Assembly (NCBI GenBank): GCA_963576735.1 | Contig: OY755187.1 | Coordinates: 1,612,001-1,676,000, forward strand | Length of the DNA stretch: 64,000 bases | Direction of reading: 5' to 3' | Origin: Bedellia somnulentella | Lineage: Eukaryota; Arthropoda; Insecta; Lepidoptera; Bedelliidae | Part shown: piece by piece, positions 21,418-33,031 of the stretch | Layout of the letters: each line of letters begins with the position of its first letter | Position numbering within the stretch: the first letter of the stretch is position 1 | The notes under the pieces: generated by a model | Told to the model about the DNA's origin: nothing | The model's input: only the letters and a program-made list of their open reading frames with translations | Database searches by the model: none | Program-made: the position numbers and the translations under genes

Positions 21418-21770
21418 GTTCATGAAAACCTCATGTGAGGATTATTACTAATAAATAAAGAATAAATAAAGGAAAGAAAAACTTCGACACAGGCGGGGAT
21501 CGAACCCGCGACCTCGGGTAAACACCCCGGACGCTCTGCCAACTGAGCTACCGTGTCAGTTGGCTGCCAGTGCGAAATTCTTCTATCCTTTATTTCTTTT
21601 ACACGTTAAAGTAGTGTTCGCGTTTCCTACCTCCGAATTATTACTAACTAGTAGGTAGCTCAGTTGGCAGAGCGTCCGGGGCGTTTACCCGAGGTCGCGG
21701 GTTCGATCCCCGCCTGTGTCGAAATTTTTCTTTCCTTTATTTATTCTTTATTTATTATCAGTTAAAGAAG
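21418..21770. mobile_element. tSINE-C head-to-head inverted dimer
   Basis: The minus-strand unit (21418-21600) and the + strand unit (about 21650-21770) carry near-identical tRNA-like heads: GGTAGCTCAGTTGGCAGAGC as A box region and GGGTTCGATCCCCGC as B box. Each is followed by GAAATTTTTCTTTCC and TTTATTTATT repeats. The head folds like a tRNA acceptor (GACACGG with CTGTGTC), but no clear anticodon loop or isotype is visible. A spacer (CCAGTGCGAAATTCTTCTATCC..) lies between the heads. Confidence 0.8.
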
Positions 21771-22700
21771 TTTGCACAAAACTGAAGTCATAATTTTGTG
21801 TATTTAAGTAAGGAATTAACATGAGAAAGTATTGTATTATTAGTTAACTTAGGCCTAATGTATATATAGAAACACAGGGATACACAAACATAGAAATTAT
21901 TGGAGGTGAATATTTTATTTGATTGAAAATTACATCATGAGAATATTGGTATACAGGACATAGTTATACCCTCCTATCAGTGCCTATTTAAATTTTATCA
22001 AGATATCGTTAGATGAGTCATAAGCTATAGTGGGTAGTATTAACTTGGCAACTGAACCAAATACCAACGAATACCTGCAAAGCATTGTTTTAAAAAAATA
22101 CACCACCCAACGTTCCAGCAAAACAATCTCATAGTTTGAAATATACGTCGAATGATAAGAATATTACAACCTATTATAATTGCGTATCATAATACTTACT
22201 ATATAAGGTATTGTAAACATGTACCGCAATAGTTTGTTTGTCCAAAATTCTTATAGAACACAAACAAACACCAGCTGGTAGACCAAAATTTGGCCTCAAT
22301 ATGCACAGTTTAACATTCACACCAACTGTTAACAAAATTGTTATGGAACTAAAAAGTTACGAAACCAAAATATTATTGGAACTGCGGACCGCACATTTGT
22401 CACTAAACAACGCGACACGTCTCGATCGAGCAAATTCACAAGTGTTACTGACTCAACTGACTGAATGAAAGGAAAGGAAATTGATGTTATTGTTGTTTTA
22501 ATTTAGTGAACGAGTTGAGTTGGCTGACTGAACAAGACTGATGACAAATAAATAAGCCGCGTTGACACGATCAAAATAAGATCTAATTAAATAACGCTCA
22601 AAGAATCAGCTTAGCGATTCAAAGGGGTAATGCAGCCAGCCTTCTCGGAACCCTGCCACCAGGCGGCAGCGATTTCGAAAGTATTTTTCATATAATTTAA
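21771..22700. other. Unassigned region
   Basis: AT-rich. A 76-codon + strand frame at 22238-22468 has no recognised motif. Nothing else supported. Confidence 0.35.
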
Positions 22701-23020
22701 TGTAGGTTAGGTTTTTCATATATTATAATTTTATTTTATTTTTTACCTGTATATATAGTTAAATGTGTAAATATATGTTAATTTATTGAATATGAATAAA
22801 ACTACATAGTATCCAAGTAAAATAAAAAAAAAAATAAAAAAAAAAAAAAATATTGTCAAAGTCGATTCCACGGCATCATTGAAAAAGCAGTTTGGATAAA
22901 AAGAGTCATATAATACATAAAGATAGAATGATTTAAGGTGGCATATTGAAATAACTACCTTAAAAATACGCAATTAAAATCAAAGTCATGATTACATATT
23001 CAGATACAGTACAGGTATAT
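22701..23020. other. AT-rich low-complexity stretch
   Basis: Contains A-rich runs at 22824-22852. Coding frames here are Ile/Phe-rich artefacts of composition. Confidence 0.5.
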
Positions 23021-23029
23021 AATAATTTC

Positions 23030-23160
23030 TAGGAAAAGATGGAGGGACGACCTGGACAGGATCGATCCAGGGTGGTTGTGTAACAGCCTCGGACAGAGAT
23101 GTGTGGGCTCAAAATTGTGAGGCCTTTGCCTAACAGCGGAAAATAAATAAGGCTTTATAA
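23030..23160 (+). repeat. LINE coding-end and 3' fragment (RWRDD type)
   Basis: The + frame reads RWRDDLDRIDPGWL.., resembling the C-terminal end of an insect non-LTR retrotransposon ORF. It is followed by GAGGCCTTTGCCTAACAGCG and AAATAAATAAGGC, a 3' UTR type frequent in Lepidoptera. It belongs to neither LINE family seen elsewhere in the window. Confidence 0.6.
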
Positions 23161-23700
23161 AAAAATATTAAGCCCACGTTACACACACAATTAGTACACA
23201 AAGAGAATTACCAAAGAATCAGAAATAGAAATCGGATTCATGAAAGTTGTAAAATTGAAGAGAGTCAGTGAAAGGTCATACAATATCTACAATTTGGGTT
23301 GTTTTAGCTTGTGCGCTCGTTATATCTTAAGTCACTTCATACGGAACTCGTGAGAGATAGTTCGTTATAATTTCTCTTCCTTTTTTTTAAATTTATTTAT
23401 TCAATATTAAGAAAATTACATTTTAAAATAATTATCCAGTGGTCGCTTAAACCTCATCCTTCATGTGTATTTGCCGGTTTGCCCCTACGAAACTGTCCTG
23501 GAATTATTTTTAAAACGTACGTTTTACTATAATACTTGTTAAATAATGAAAAAATATATTTAACCAATATTTGTACATTTTGAAATGATTCATAAAATGT
23601 ATGAATAGATGCTTAGTAAATTATAACCAGATAAGAAGCTGCAATAAATGTTATAAAAATAAGTATGTGTTACCGTTGTAAAAAATGGACATGAACTATT
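23161..23700. other. Unassigned spacer
   Basis: No gene or repeat recognised. Confidence 0.35.
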
Positions 23701-23703
23701 TTA

Positions 23704-23960
23704 AAGGAGCGAAGCTCCATTTGCCCCCAGCTTTTGTATTTCGCATGTAACCTAACTCCTACTAAACGGTATATCTGATCTCAACCAAGTTTTGCATGAT
23801 GGTCAAACAAAGTCGTCAAGGAGAAGGTTGTGACGGAGAGATTTTTCGAATAAATGTTACCATTGAGGAATGATCACTCTTTAAATTTTCCTATGTAAGT
23901 CTATGGGAAACTATTGTAAACAAATCTGCTATCTCTTTAATATTGTTCAGCTTCGCTCCA
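23704..23960. repeat. Candidate short DNA element with GGAGCGAAGCT ends
   Basis: GGAGCGAAGCT at 23706 and its inverse AGCTTCGCTCC at 23949 enclose ~230 bp without coding. No target duplication was identified. Confidence 0.45.
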
Positions 23961-24126
23961 AATTACAGCATGTGAGGCTTTATTGCCCACCTAATTTCTT
24001 ATTATGACTACAATATTGAATGAAGATGACAAAGATGAAAAAATATTTTAATAACATACAACAACAATATTTTAAGACCAACGTACCGTTACCGTAACAC
24101 ACCGTTTCTTTATCTCAAATCCAAAG

Positions 24127-24417
24127 GTCCACGCCCTTTATCGCCGAAGGGGATGGCAGAGGTACTAATACATCTGAATACCACGTGACAATGTCACATA
24201 GATTACTCACGTTTTGATTCGAGATTGACGCCTGTGATAGGGGGCAGGCCCAACTAAAACTCAGCCATTTGGGTTTCCTCACGCACGACGTTTTCCCTCA
24301 CCGTTTACAACCACGTTACATTAACCACAGATATGTCTCAGAAAAGACAAATTGGAGGATTTGAACCCTCATCTTCTGTACGATAAGCGGTTTTGTACCT
24401 ACTGAGCTTTCACGGTA
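24127..24417 (-). mobile_element. tRNA-derived SINE tSINE-A, diverged
   Basis: Minus-strand copy with head GTGAAAGCTCAGTAGGTAC, B box GTTCAAATCC and tail hairpin CCCCTTCGGCGATA. Small internal deletions. Confidence 0.8.
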
Positions 24418-25120
24418 ATTAAGTTTCTCTATCTTGATATATAGTCTAAGAGCCCGCGACGGCCAGACCTTAGTTATAGTATAAAGTCTAAAAGTTTCTC
24501 TGTGTATGCCCACTATACAGGTAAGAACGATCCCAGGCTATGAAACTTGGGTCGCCCCGGCTTTGGCAGGTAACAGGTAGTAAAGGTGTGTAAAAATGTA
24601 TCTCAAATTAGGTATAGTATAAAGCTTAGTTTTCATATATTTTATTAGTGGTGATCTTAGAAATCGCCTCGTCCACAGCCAGACACTTAGTACAGTTGCA
24701 ACCCCCTGCCAGACACCCTTAAAGTACTGTTAATTTTAATGATACTTTAGTTATAGTATAAAATCTGAATTTTATATATGTTATTTGGAGAACTATAAAA
24801 TGATGTTTCCTCAGTAGCCAGACAATTTTTATGGTTCCCCTATATTGCCAGACACGTTAAAGGTCTATTGTAGGTGCGAGCGCGAGGGGCATATGCGTAA
24901 TGGGTTGTAGAGTTTTATATGCTTAATTTAAATATTTAATTCAATAAAATTTACAATATTTTGCAAACAATTTTTTATATACTATAAGGAGGGAATAATT
25001 ATTGTGATAGTAAAATATTCAATGAAAAACGAGTTTAATTATAATTATAGCTAGGGTATACAAAGTAAAAGAATAATATTTTAAACATGTATTAATAATA
25101 TTATGAAATTAAAAAAAATA

Positions 25121-26000
25121 TTCAATTATTTTCACCGTCCTCGCCGATATCTTCATCATCCTCATCACTGCTACTTCTGTCTGTCGATTGGTCGTCGTCA
25201 ATATCTCCTTCTTCGTCATTTTCTGTAATAATAAAACCAAATTAATATAATTGCGAATAGTTTTAAATGTTTCTTTAATAATTTAACATCATAATTACAT
25301 ACCTGACAAAGTTGTTAAAGAATCACTGACATAATTTGGTAGCTGATCCCCTTCAAACCATTTAAAATGGTATTGGTCATTTTCCAGTACCCAACCGTTA
25401 TTTTCAGGTTTGTAAGAAGTTGGATTTTTTCGGTGAGCATTGTTCCAAATTGTACAAATATAATTTGCTCGCAAAAATTGCTGTAATAGTTCACTTTTAC
25501 AAGGTGGTAAACTGCTAGCGTCGAAATTCCGCAATTTTTTTCGATTAAAAGATTCATTCACATCAGAGACTGCATAAGAATTTATAAAGATTTGAAGTCT
25601 AGCCGCATCAACATCAAAGATATTATGAACTGTGTATATATTACATATAAATTTTTGAATAATATTAAATACGTTTTCTTGTTCGTCTTTATTTTCAATT
25701 AATTCACTGCCACCGAACTTAATGAAAGCTTTCTGGAATTCATTAGATTTTTTCAATAGCTTGTAAGGTTTTAATTTTCCTTTCCTGAATAATGCAGGGT
25801 TATAATCGCACCCTGTTATAGCGTGAAATCCAGGTAAGCTTTGACAAACAGATTCTCCTAATTCTGCATCTATCGTTGTTAGGTCCACGTACCTTAAGTT
25901 GTTTCCAGTTCCCGTCAGCATCCAAACAAACGAATCATTTTTTAGGTGGTGCATATGAGCAAGCATTATAGCAATAATGTCTGTATCAACACTTCGGATT
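25121..26000 (-). pseudogene. Transposon-borne FEN1/XPG-like nuclease fragment, 3' exons
   Basis: Minus strand. The frame opens near 26000 just after a candidate acceptor (CTATCCAG) and reads NIVIRSVDTDIIAIMLAHM, resembling the conserved acidic core of PIN/FEN nucleases. About 45 residues on comes FHAITGCDYNPALFRKGK, resembling the GCDY..G.GK helix-hairpin region of FEN1. Then follow LPPCKSELLQQFLRANYICT and NNGWVLENDQYHFKW. A donor (CAG then GTATGTAATT) at about 25306 and an acceptor near 25224 define an intron of ~85 bp. Joining keeps the frame and adds an acidic Asp/Glu/Ser-rich tail to a stop at about 25124. Only ~150 bp separate the 5' edge from the TIR, so the upstream part of the gene is missing. 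Nuclease activity is inference. Confidence 0.65.
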
Positions 26001-26549
26001 ACTATATTCGCTGGATAGTCGATATTATTATATTATATTAACTTGGCATTATTTGTCAATTTTAGTACTATCAATATTTTCCATCATTTCAATTACACTT
26101 GATTAGCCGCCGAATGTTCCTTTTTTTGCCACAGTGCGCGCTGTGATCGATTCGTGTTCCCCCACCTCCTACTTTGCACCTAGCGAATAGACCTTTAACG
26201 TGTCTGGCAATATAGGGGAACCATTCAAATTGTCTGGCTACTGAGGAAACATCATTTTATAGTTCTCCAAATAACATATATAAAATTCAGATTTTATACT
26301 ATAACTAAAGTATCATTAAAATTAACCGTACTTTAAGGGTGTCTGGCAGGGGGTTGCAACTGTACTAAGTGTCTGGCTGTGGACGAGGCGATTTCTAAGA
26401 TCACCACTAATAAAATATATGAAAACTAAACTTTATACTATACCTAATTTGAGATACATTTTTACACACCTTTACTACCTGTTACCTGCCAAAGCCGGGG
26501 CGACCCAAGTTTCATAGCCTGGGATCGTTCTTACCTGTATAGTGGGCAT

Positions 26550-27354
26550 GCTCCAATGGGGACCCCACATTAGCTCACTAGCTGGCAGGCTAAGTAGTGC
26601 TGCATATGCCGTTAGGAAAATAAGACATTTGACAGATGTACAGACAGCTCGATTAGTTTATTACAGCTATTTTCATAGTGTAATGTCTTACGGTATTTTA
26701 CTCTGGGGCAGAGCAGCTGATGTTGGTTCCATATTTATTCTCCAAAAGAGAGCAATAAGAGCTATATACAATTTGAGATCCCGAGATTCCCTGAGGGAAT
26801 TGTTTAAAACAATAAATATAATGACACTGCCATGTCAATATATTTATGAAAATATTATGTATGTAAGAAAGAATCAGGCCTCTTTTGTGAAAAATTGTGA
26901 CAGACATATTCGAAACCTGAGAGACAACAATAAAATATCAGTACCAAAATACAGATTGTCAAAAGTAAATACATCTTTCATGGGGTTATGCGTAAAAATG
27001 TATAATAAAATACCTAAGGACATTTTAAATTTAACAGAAACAAAATTCAAAGCAGCAGTTAAAAGAAATCTTAGTTCGAAAGCCTATTACAATGTCAATG
27101 ATTACATTAATGATGAAGTGGCTTGGTGTCATCAGGGCTCTGTGCAAGATGTTTCCGGGCTAACACCAAAATTGTAATGGACGTTAAAAAAAGATGTGTG
27201 TTGACGAGTTTCTTACGGGTTCTTCTCTCAACAAAACACCTTCCGAATCCGAAGTAAACTTAGTATTAAGTTAAAATTTGACGTTCAAAAAACAAAGATT
27301 TATCTTTTTATTTTGAAATAAATGATTATTTTATTTTATTATTTTATTATTTTA
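26550..27354 (+). mobile_element. 5'-truncated CR1/Jockey-type LINE inserted in a TIR
   Basis: It begins inside ORF2 at CTCCAATGGGGACCCCACAT, encodes the last ~205 residues in one open frame (..NVNDYINDEVAWCHQGS.. to ..DVSGLTPKL, stop at 27175-27177), and ends in an ATTTTATT-repeat tail. It is almost identical to 35382-36170 and 41545-42540. The intact left TIR of the host element shows the empty site. No obvious target duplication. Confidence 0.9.
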
Positions 27355-27409
27355 CACAGAGAAACTTTTAGACTTTATACTATAACTAAGGTCTGGCCGT
27401 CGCGGGCTC

Positions 27410-28617
27410 TTGCTCTAATAGTATGTAATGCTGTAAATACCTTGACAAAGTTGTAATTGTTAATGTGAACGTAGTGTTATTTAGTATATTATGAAATGTC
27501 ATCAGTTTTTTTGTCAACTCGCACTCGGTTCCGTTCACAATCGGTTGACGGCTGATGGAGTTGAGATTGAATGAGTTTAGTTTGGTCCAGTTAAGTGTCA
27601 CTCACTACCTATACTGTCAACTTTTAAATCAAACAAAATAAATAAAATAACGAACGACGGAGCGGAGTGGAGTGGAGTACCGGCAGAGTTGAACCGAGAA
27701 AAAGTGTTATTTTGGTGCATTCAAAATAAGTTATTATTTCCTCGTTTGCATAGTAGTAGCCGTCGGTGAACGGAGCTACTGTAAAATATTTTTAACCACA
27801 GTTTCCTTTATCTGAAATTATAAATTTAGAGCACAATCTCACCGTGGAACTGTTTTTAACGGTAAGAAGAAAGATTTGAGAAAGTAGACTTTCAGCTGTT
27901 TGATTTATTCATGTATCTTATTTAATAAAATGCAGATAGTTATCTTTAAACGGATTATAGTTGAATTTTACATTTCCTGGTTTTAGTGTAATTAGAAGTT
28001 TTCAAAGAAAGATTTAACGGTTGGCCGGGTTTCTCAATATTTAAAGTCTTAGGAGCATTTTATTCGTAATTAATTAATGTATAATTAGCGAAGGCATGCT
28101 GATAATGGAATGTTTAGTTTGATTCATTGTAAGTTCTTGCCGAGAAAATGGTAAGTTTTAATTTTTTAATGTTGTTTATAAACTTTCTTTATCACAGTGT
28201 TTACCATTTAAAAGTTATCATGCATTATATCAAGAAACAGTTGCATATCATTAAATTGAAATTTAATTGTATATTTTTTTTTATGTTATAAGACAATGCT
28301 TATGTGCTTCCTTCCTTCCTATGCTGGGTACGCCTAGCCTAAATGCATGGTTGAAATATGCTATTGATAATGATGTGGATGGAAAATTTAAATGTATACC
28401 CACATTATGATTTGATTGCAATTACCCTTTTTTTTTAAATAAAATAATTCATACAAAAATGAGTTTTTTGACAAATTATAGATATATCATGAAGGAAGGA
28501 AAAAAAACTAAGTTGCTTAGGATAGGATGAGTAGGGAGAATATAAGTGCATACCTTTATCCAAGAGGGCAAGTGGCTTAGTAATTCTACAATATAATATA
28601 CCATGGATAAAAAATAT
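27410..28617. other. Unassigned region, possible 5' exon
   Basis: No repeat family recognised across 1.2 kb, unusual for this window. At 28140-28160 the sequence GAGAAAATG is followed directly by GTAAGTTT, which could be an exon ending at a start codon. No downstream exon can be matched, so no gene is called. Confidence 0.3.
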
Positions 28618-28867
28618 GCCGTGTAGTGCCGGCTTAGAATGTCGCTACCCCTTTCTACCCACGGGTGTCGTAAGAGGCGACTAAGGGTATTGGGGCTTTT
28701 TATTGGATTTTTGGGCAATGCGGTTGGAGACCCATCACCAAAAACCTTTATTTTTACCATCTTTTCCCCACTCTACTTCCAAAAGTGGCTGAGGAATTTA
28801 TAATTCTTTAGCTCTGGCTACCCCTTCTAGGGAAATATAGCCGTGAGTATATGTATGTATGTATGTA
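28618..28867 (+). repeat. SRE copy, full length
   Basis: Second-type head (GCCGGCTTAGAATGTCGCTA, then CTACCCACGGGTGTCGTAAG), body and tail. Confidence 0.9.
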
Positions 28868-28907
28868 TAAAAAATAATAATAACTTAATGTTTTATATTT
28901 CTGAACT

Positions 28908-29045
28908 GACATACATACATACATATACTCATGCCTATAAATCCCTAGCAGGGGTAGCCAGAGCTTCAGAAACGGAAAACTCTTCAGCCACTTTTGGAAA
29001 TTTAAATGGGGCAAAGATTCTGCAAAGAAAATGTTTTTGGTGATG
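28908..29045 (-). repeat. SRE 3' half
   Basis: Tail CATACATATACTCATGCC and body to TTTTTGGTGATGGG. Confidence 0.8.
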
Positions 29046-29146
29046 GGTTTCCGACCGCACAGTTGCCTATTACATCTTCATGGGAAGAAATGGACATAAG
29101 TGGTTTTATTTATGCTTATAAATAAATATTTTCTGCACTAATAAAA

Positions 29147-29510
29147 TAACATAACATAACATAAACGTTCATGCTGAATATCCCTGAAGGGGTTGGCAGA
29201 GGTCCTAATACTTCTAAACATCACATGACTTTGTCACCTGGTGTTCAGAGTACCCACGTTTTGCATGGACAGTGTACTCACGTGATAGGGGGCAGGCCTA
29301 TCGCCGTTTTGTACGAATACACTGTCACATGACTAAGTACAACTCAGCCATGTGGGTTTCCTCTCGATGTTTTCCCTCACCGTTAACAACCATGATAAAT
29401 TAACCACACATATGTCTTTAGAAAAGACAAATTGGTGTAGGCCCGACCCAGGATTTGAACACTAGTCGTTTGCACGATAACCGAGTGTTCTACCCACTGG
29501 GCTATCACGG
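29147..29510 (-). mobile_element. tRNA-derived SINE tSINE-A, full length
   Basis: Head CGTGATAGCCCAGTGGGTAG on the minus strand, B box GTTCAAATCC, tail AACATAACATAACATAAACG. Confidence 0.9.
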
Positions 29511-29744
29511 TTGTTATAACAATGCTAATATTTAGCTATTGATCTGGAAAGTGGTGCTATCTATGGTGCAATTAAAAATTTCAATTTTTAGGACTTTTCT
29601 TCACAACTTTGATTGTTGTCTCATATCTTTATCTCTGTGCTACAACAAATTTCAGTAAATTTTGTATCAGATATGAACTCCAAATACCAAATAAATTCTG
29701 ATTATTCGTTGCATTTCTGACGGCTATCATTTGTAGTAGCATGT

Positions 29745-30362
29745 TTTTGTAATAAATAAAGGAAAGAAAAATTGACACTACAGCTCAATTCGGTATGCAA
29801 AGTTTTACAAAAGTGGTGCTGATTACGAAACCATTTCGAGATATTATGTTTTTAAAACATATTTTCTTGAAATTAAATCAAACAGAGCTAAGATGACCGT
29901 TATTTTAGCAAAAAACTGTAACAGTATTTGATCTTCAGCGTTATGTCAAAGACATTCGTTCTTGCAGTTTATTAATAAAATATCGAAAATCATGGGTTTG
30001 TTTAGTAAAATATCGTAATAATTTCATTTGGGATCACAAATTCGTGAAATATTTTGCAATTAGCAACATTTTTACTAAACATTTCGCTTTATTTGCATGT
30101 TGCTACATGATATTTTCAATCGATGACGTCATTAAGTACAAAAGTTGAACAATCTTTAAAAAATCATAACTTTGCAATTACTTATTTTATATGAAAAATA
30201 TTCAAATCAGTTTTTTATTTTTGTGTTTGCTATCAAATAAAAATATTTAATAAATACTGAAAAAAAACTTTGCATACCGAATTGGCAGAGTGATGGGCCG
30301 TATACCCGGAGGTCACGGGTTTGATCCCTGCTAGTGTGGAAATATTTCTTTCCTTTATTTAT
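29745..30362 (+). mobile_element. tSINE-C copy split by a MITE
   Basis: The tRNA-like head begins GACACTACAGCTCAATT, is interrupted at 29791-30279, and continues AATTGGCAGAGTGATGGGCC and CGGGTTTGATCCCTGC, then the TTTCTTTCCTTTATTTATT tail. An inverted tail piece (AATAAATAAAGGAAAGAAA) precedes it. Confidence 0.8.
29791..30279. mobile_element. 489-bp MITE inserted in a SINE
   Basis: TIR CGGTATGCAAAGTTTT at both ends with AATT at 29787-29790 and 30280-30283 as target duplication. The interrupted SINE supplies the pre-insertion sequence. The interior is AT-rich and non-coding. Confidence 0.85.
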
Positions 30363-30594
30363 TAGTAGAGATGAACCGAAATTCGTTACACATTTGGTAT
30401 TACCAAAGTTTGGCAGATTTACCGAAATTCAAATTCGGCCGAATTTCGGTCAGATTTGGCAGAGAAGTATTATTTCTCGTGGAGGCAGTGGTCGCACCGG
30501 AACTACTTTGGCCCTTTTAAATTCCTTACAAGTAAAACACATAGAAGAATTTGAATATAAGTAATTATTAATTATAGTAGGTTATGTCAAACGA

Positions 30595-30828
30595 TGTTGG
30601 CATCGTGATAGAACACCGCTTATTGTGCAGATGACTAGTGATCTAATCCCGGGTCGGGCCTACACCAATTTGTCTTTTCTAAAGACATATGTGTGGTTAA
30701 TTCATCATGGTTCTTAACGGTGAAGGAAAACATCGTGAGGAAACCCGCATGGCTGAGTTGTACTCAGTCATGTGACAGTATATTCGTACAAAACGGCGAT
30801 AGGCCTGCTCCCTATCATGTGAGTACAC
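30595..30828 (+). repeat. tSINE-A 5' part, interrupted by a LINE
   Basis: Runs from a degraded head (CGTGATAGAACACCGC, then CTAATCCCGGGTCGGGCC) to GTGAGTACAC, where the LINE begins. It continues at 36177-36240. Confidence 0.85.
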
Positions 30829-31685
30829 CTAGTAGTAGAGATCGGGTAGATCGAAATAATATCTAATTCGTGCTTAGCTATTTAATTTTCGCTATAATTG
30901 TTTAAAAGCATAGAAATAAACCATAAATGGTTGTAAATTGTTTAGTATTGCGTATTTCATCCACACAAGTGTTATCTTAGAGTAATATTAAGTGAATGTG
31001 ACAAAATAAGTGATTAAAGTTTGTGACGTTTTAACGGCTGAAACCAAACAAAGGAAAACATCGCTAGATAGGAGAACCCTTGCCGAGTAAACCAGCTAAG
31101 TAAATTTATGTATTTTTGAACAATAATAGGTATTTCAATTTAATAAAAATCCTATATTAGTTATAAAACAACGGTCTTCATTTGATCACCGCTTCAACTA
31201 AGTATGAGTGAGACAAATAGCTGGTTTCTTATTACTTACTATCTTTCAAACACGGGTTCGATTCCTGTTATTAATTATTATAGTTTATAATTATATATAC
31301 TTTTCTTTTCTTTATATTAAGTGAATTTATCATATAAAAATCTTTTTTTACTGAGCTATTTAATCGCATTCCTTCACTTATTATAATATTAGGTACTTAT
31401 TAGAATTTGTGAGTACAAATTGTTTGTCGTAAAGGATATAATAAATAGTAAAACGTTAATATTTAAAACTAAATTAGGGTAGTGATAACACTCGGGATCA
31501 TATTTTGAGTGTTACATTTATGATTATATTGTTTAGTTAATAGAAAACAAACGATAAATAATAACTTTATATCTTTGTTGTAAGTAGGCGCTTGTGTGGA
31601 TCGAAATATCTTAGTATTAGGATTATCGTTCGCTATAGTAACGTTTTAAACTAGTATATAATATTAAGACTATTCGTTTCGTAAA

Positions 31686-33023
31686 ATGGACTCGATTACA
31701 ACTCGTAGAATGGCTGCCGAACAAAAATATGAAAAATTAAAAAGAGAGTTGAATGATGCAGAACAATTAAAAAATAGGCTTTTAGAAGAACGGGACGAAA
31801 ACGTTTTAGCTATTCGTAATTTAAAGTTGAAAAATAGTAATCTTTTAGAAAAAATTGTGTTGCTTCGTGAATCTTACGACATTTCTCAAGTGGAATTAGA
31901 AAACCAGCAGATATTAATATTAAAGCATGAGGATCAGTGCGCAAAGCATGAAGTAGCTTTAGAGCGAATTCATATTCTCAATGAGCAGTTGGCAGAAGCA
32001 CACGCTCAATTGGCGGAATTCCATAGAATAAAGAATATTCACGAAGACTCTCACGCAGTTTCTTTATGTGCCGAACTTTAGGCAGAATCATTATCTTCTA
32101 TGACCTCTTTTAAATATTCAAAAACTTTCAGTCGTAAACAGTGTAAAAAATATAAATTAGTTAAAAAACGTATATACAACACAAACAAAAGTCTTATAAG
32201 TATGAAAAATAGTATAAAATTCATAAACAAGTCTTACAGAAAAATTGATTTACTAAACCAAATAGATAGTTTGAATGATAAACTGAGTGAGCTGATTGTT
32301 AGTCAGGAAGATCCGCATTTAAGATACAAACATATCGGCAGTCTTATAGACAAAGAGACGGTTACTCTGAATAGTCATATTTCCTCAAATAGCGTTATAT
32401 CTCAGTCACCCCAACCAAGTAATGGGATTACATTACCAACTGTTAGCACGCCGCCGGCGCCGCCGGCAAACAGAACATTAGTATTTTCGGACGGCATGGC
32501 CGTAGGTTTTGGCGAAATACTAAATAAGTATCTTAATCAACAGGTCATTAACCATTGCTATACGGGTGCAAACTTTAATTATATAGTAGAACGAATATTA
32601 TTAGGCACTTATGACGAATATACAACGATTGTCGTACTGGTCGGCAATAGTATAGGATTAAATAAGTATTTATTAAATAAAAGTATAAATAAACTTTTGG
32701 AAATACAAAAAATATATAAATGTAAATTTATATTTTGTACCTTTCCATACTTACTTAATATGAAGCAGAATGACAATATTCATATTATGAATAATTTAAT
32801 ATGTCACGTGACATGTTGTCAAAGCGACAATTTGTTTTGTTTGGATTTGAATAAGTTTTTACCTTATTCAAATTCTCGACTGGGTACTGTATACATACCC
32901 TTAAATCAAAAGCGGAACATTGCTAAATTATTAGCATATAATATATCTGACCCCCATATATTTAATATAAGGGGAAACTTACTTCTAGTATGCGATGGTG
33001 GAAACCATAATTTAAACTTTTAA
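31686..33023 (+). pseudogene. LINE ORF1 with coiled coil and SGNH/esterase-like region, one internal stop
   Basis: The first 131 codons (31686-32081) are heptad-rich (MAAEQKYEKLKRELNDAEQL-type), predicting a coiled coil for ORF1 multimerisation. A TAG at 32079-32081 interrupts the frame. The same frame then stays open to the stop at 33021-33023. The TAG sits in CAEL-stop-AESLSSM and could be a CAG-to-TAG transition. The C-terminal half reads LVFSDGMAVGFGEILNKYL and IVVLVGNSIGLNKYL, a layout like the SGNH/GDSL hydrolase domain known in CR1-clade ORF1 proteins, but catalytic Ser and His are not confidently placed. Expected role: RNA chaperone in the LINE RNP. Confidence 0.75.
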
Positions 33024-33031
33024 GAGTGACA

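Larger units (their letters stand above)
24449..27409. mobile_element. Long-TIR DNA transposon with FEN1/XPG-like gene fragment, interrupted by a LINE
   Basis: From AAGAGCCCGCGACGGCCAGAC (24449) the first ~430 bp reappears inverted at about 26185-26549 plus 27355-27409, ending GGCCGTCGCGGGCTCTT. The TIRs contain several spaced copies of CCAGACAC/TGTCTGGC, possible transposase-binding sites. The right TIR is interrupted by a 5'-truncated CR1/Jockey LINE (26550-27354). The centre encodes a minus-strand protein fragment at 25121-26000. No clear target duplication was found. Confidence 0.85.

Noticed and set aside
21484..21556. tRNA gene on the minus strand, and its + counterpart near 21655-21722
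   Set aside because: Acceptor and D arms pair well, but the anticodon loop does not give a convincing isotype, and the same head recurs in decayed form followed by the same A/T-rich body at 29770, 38500 and 43729. It is a SINE head.
22743..22973. Possible membrane protein on the minus strand
   Set aside because: The hydrophobic Phe/Ile run is translated from an A-rich low-complexity tract.
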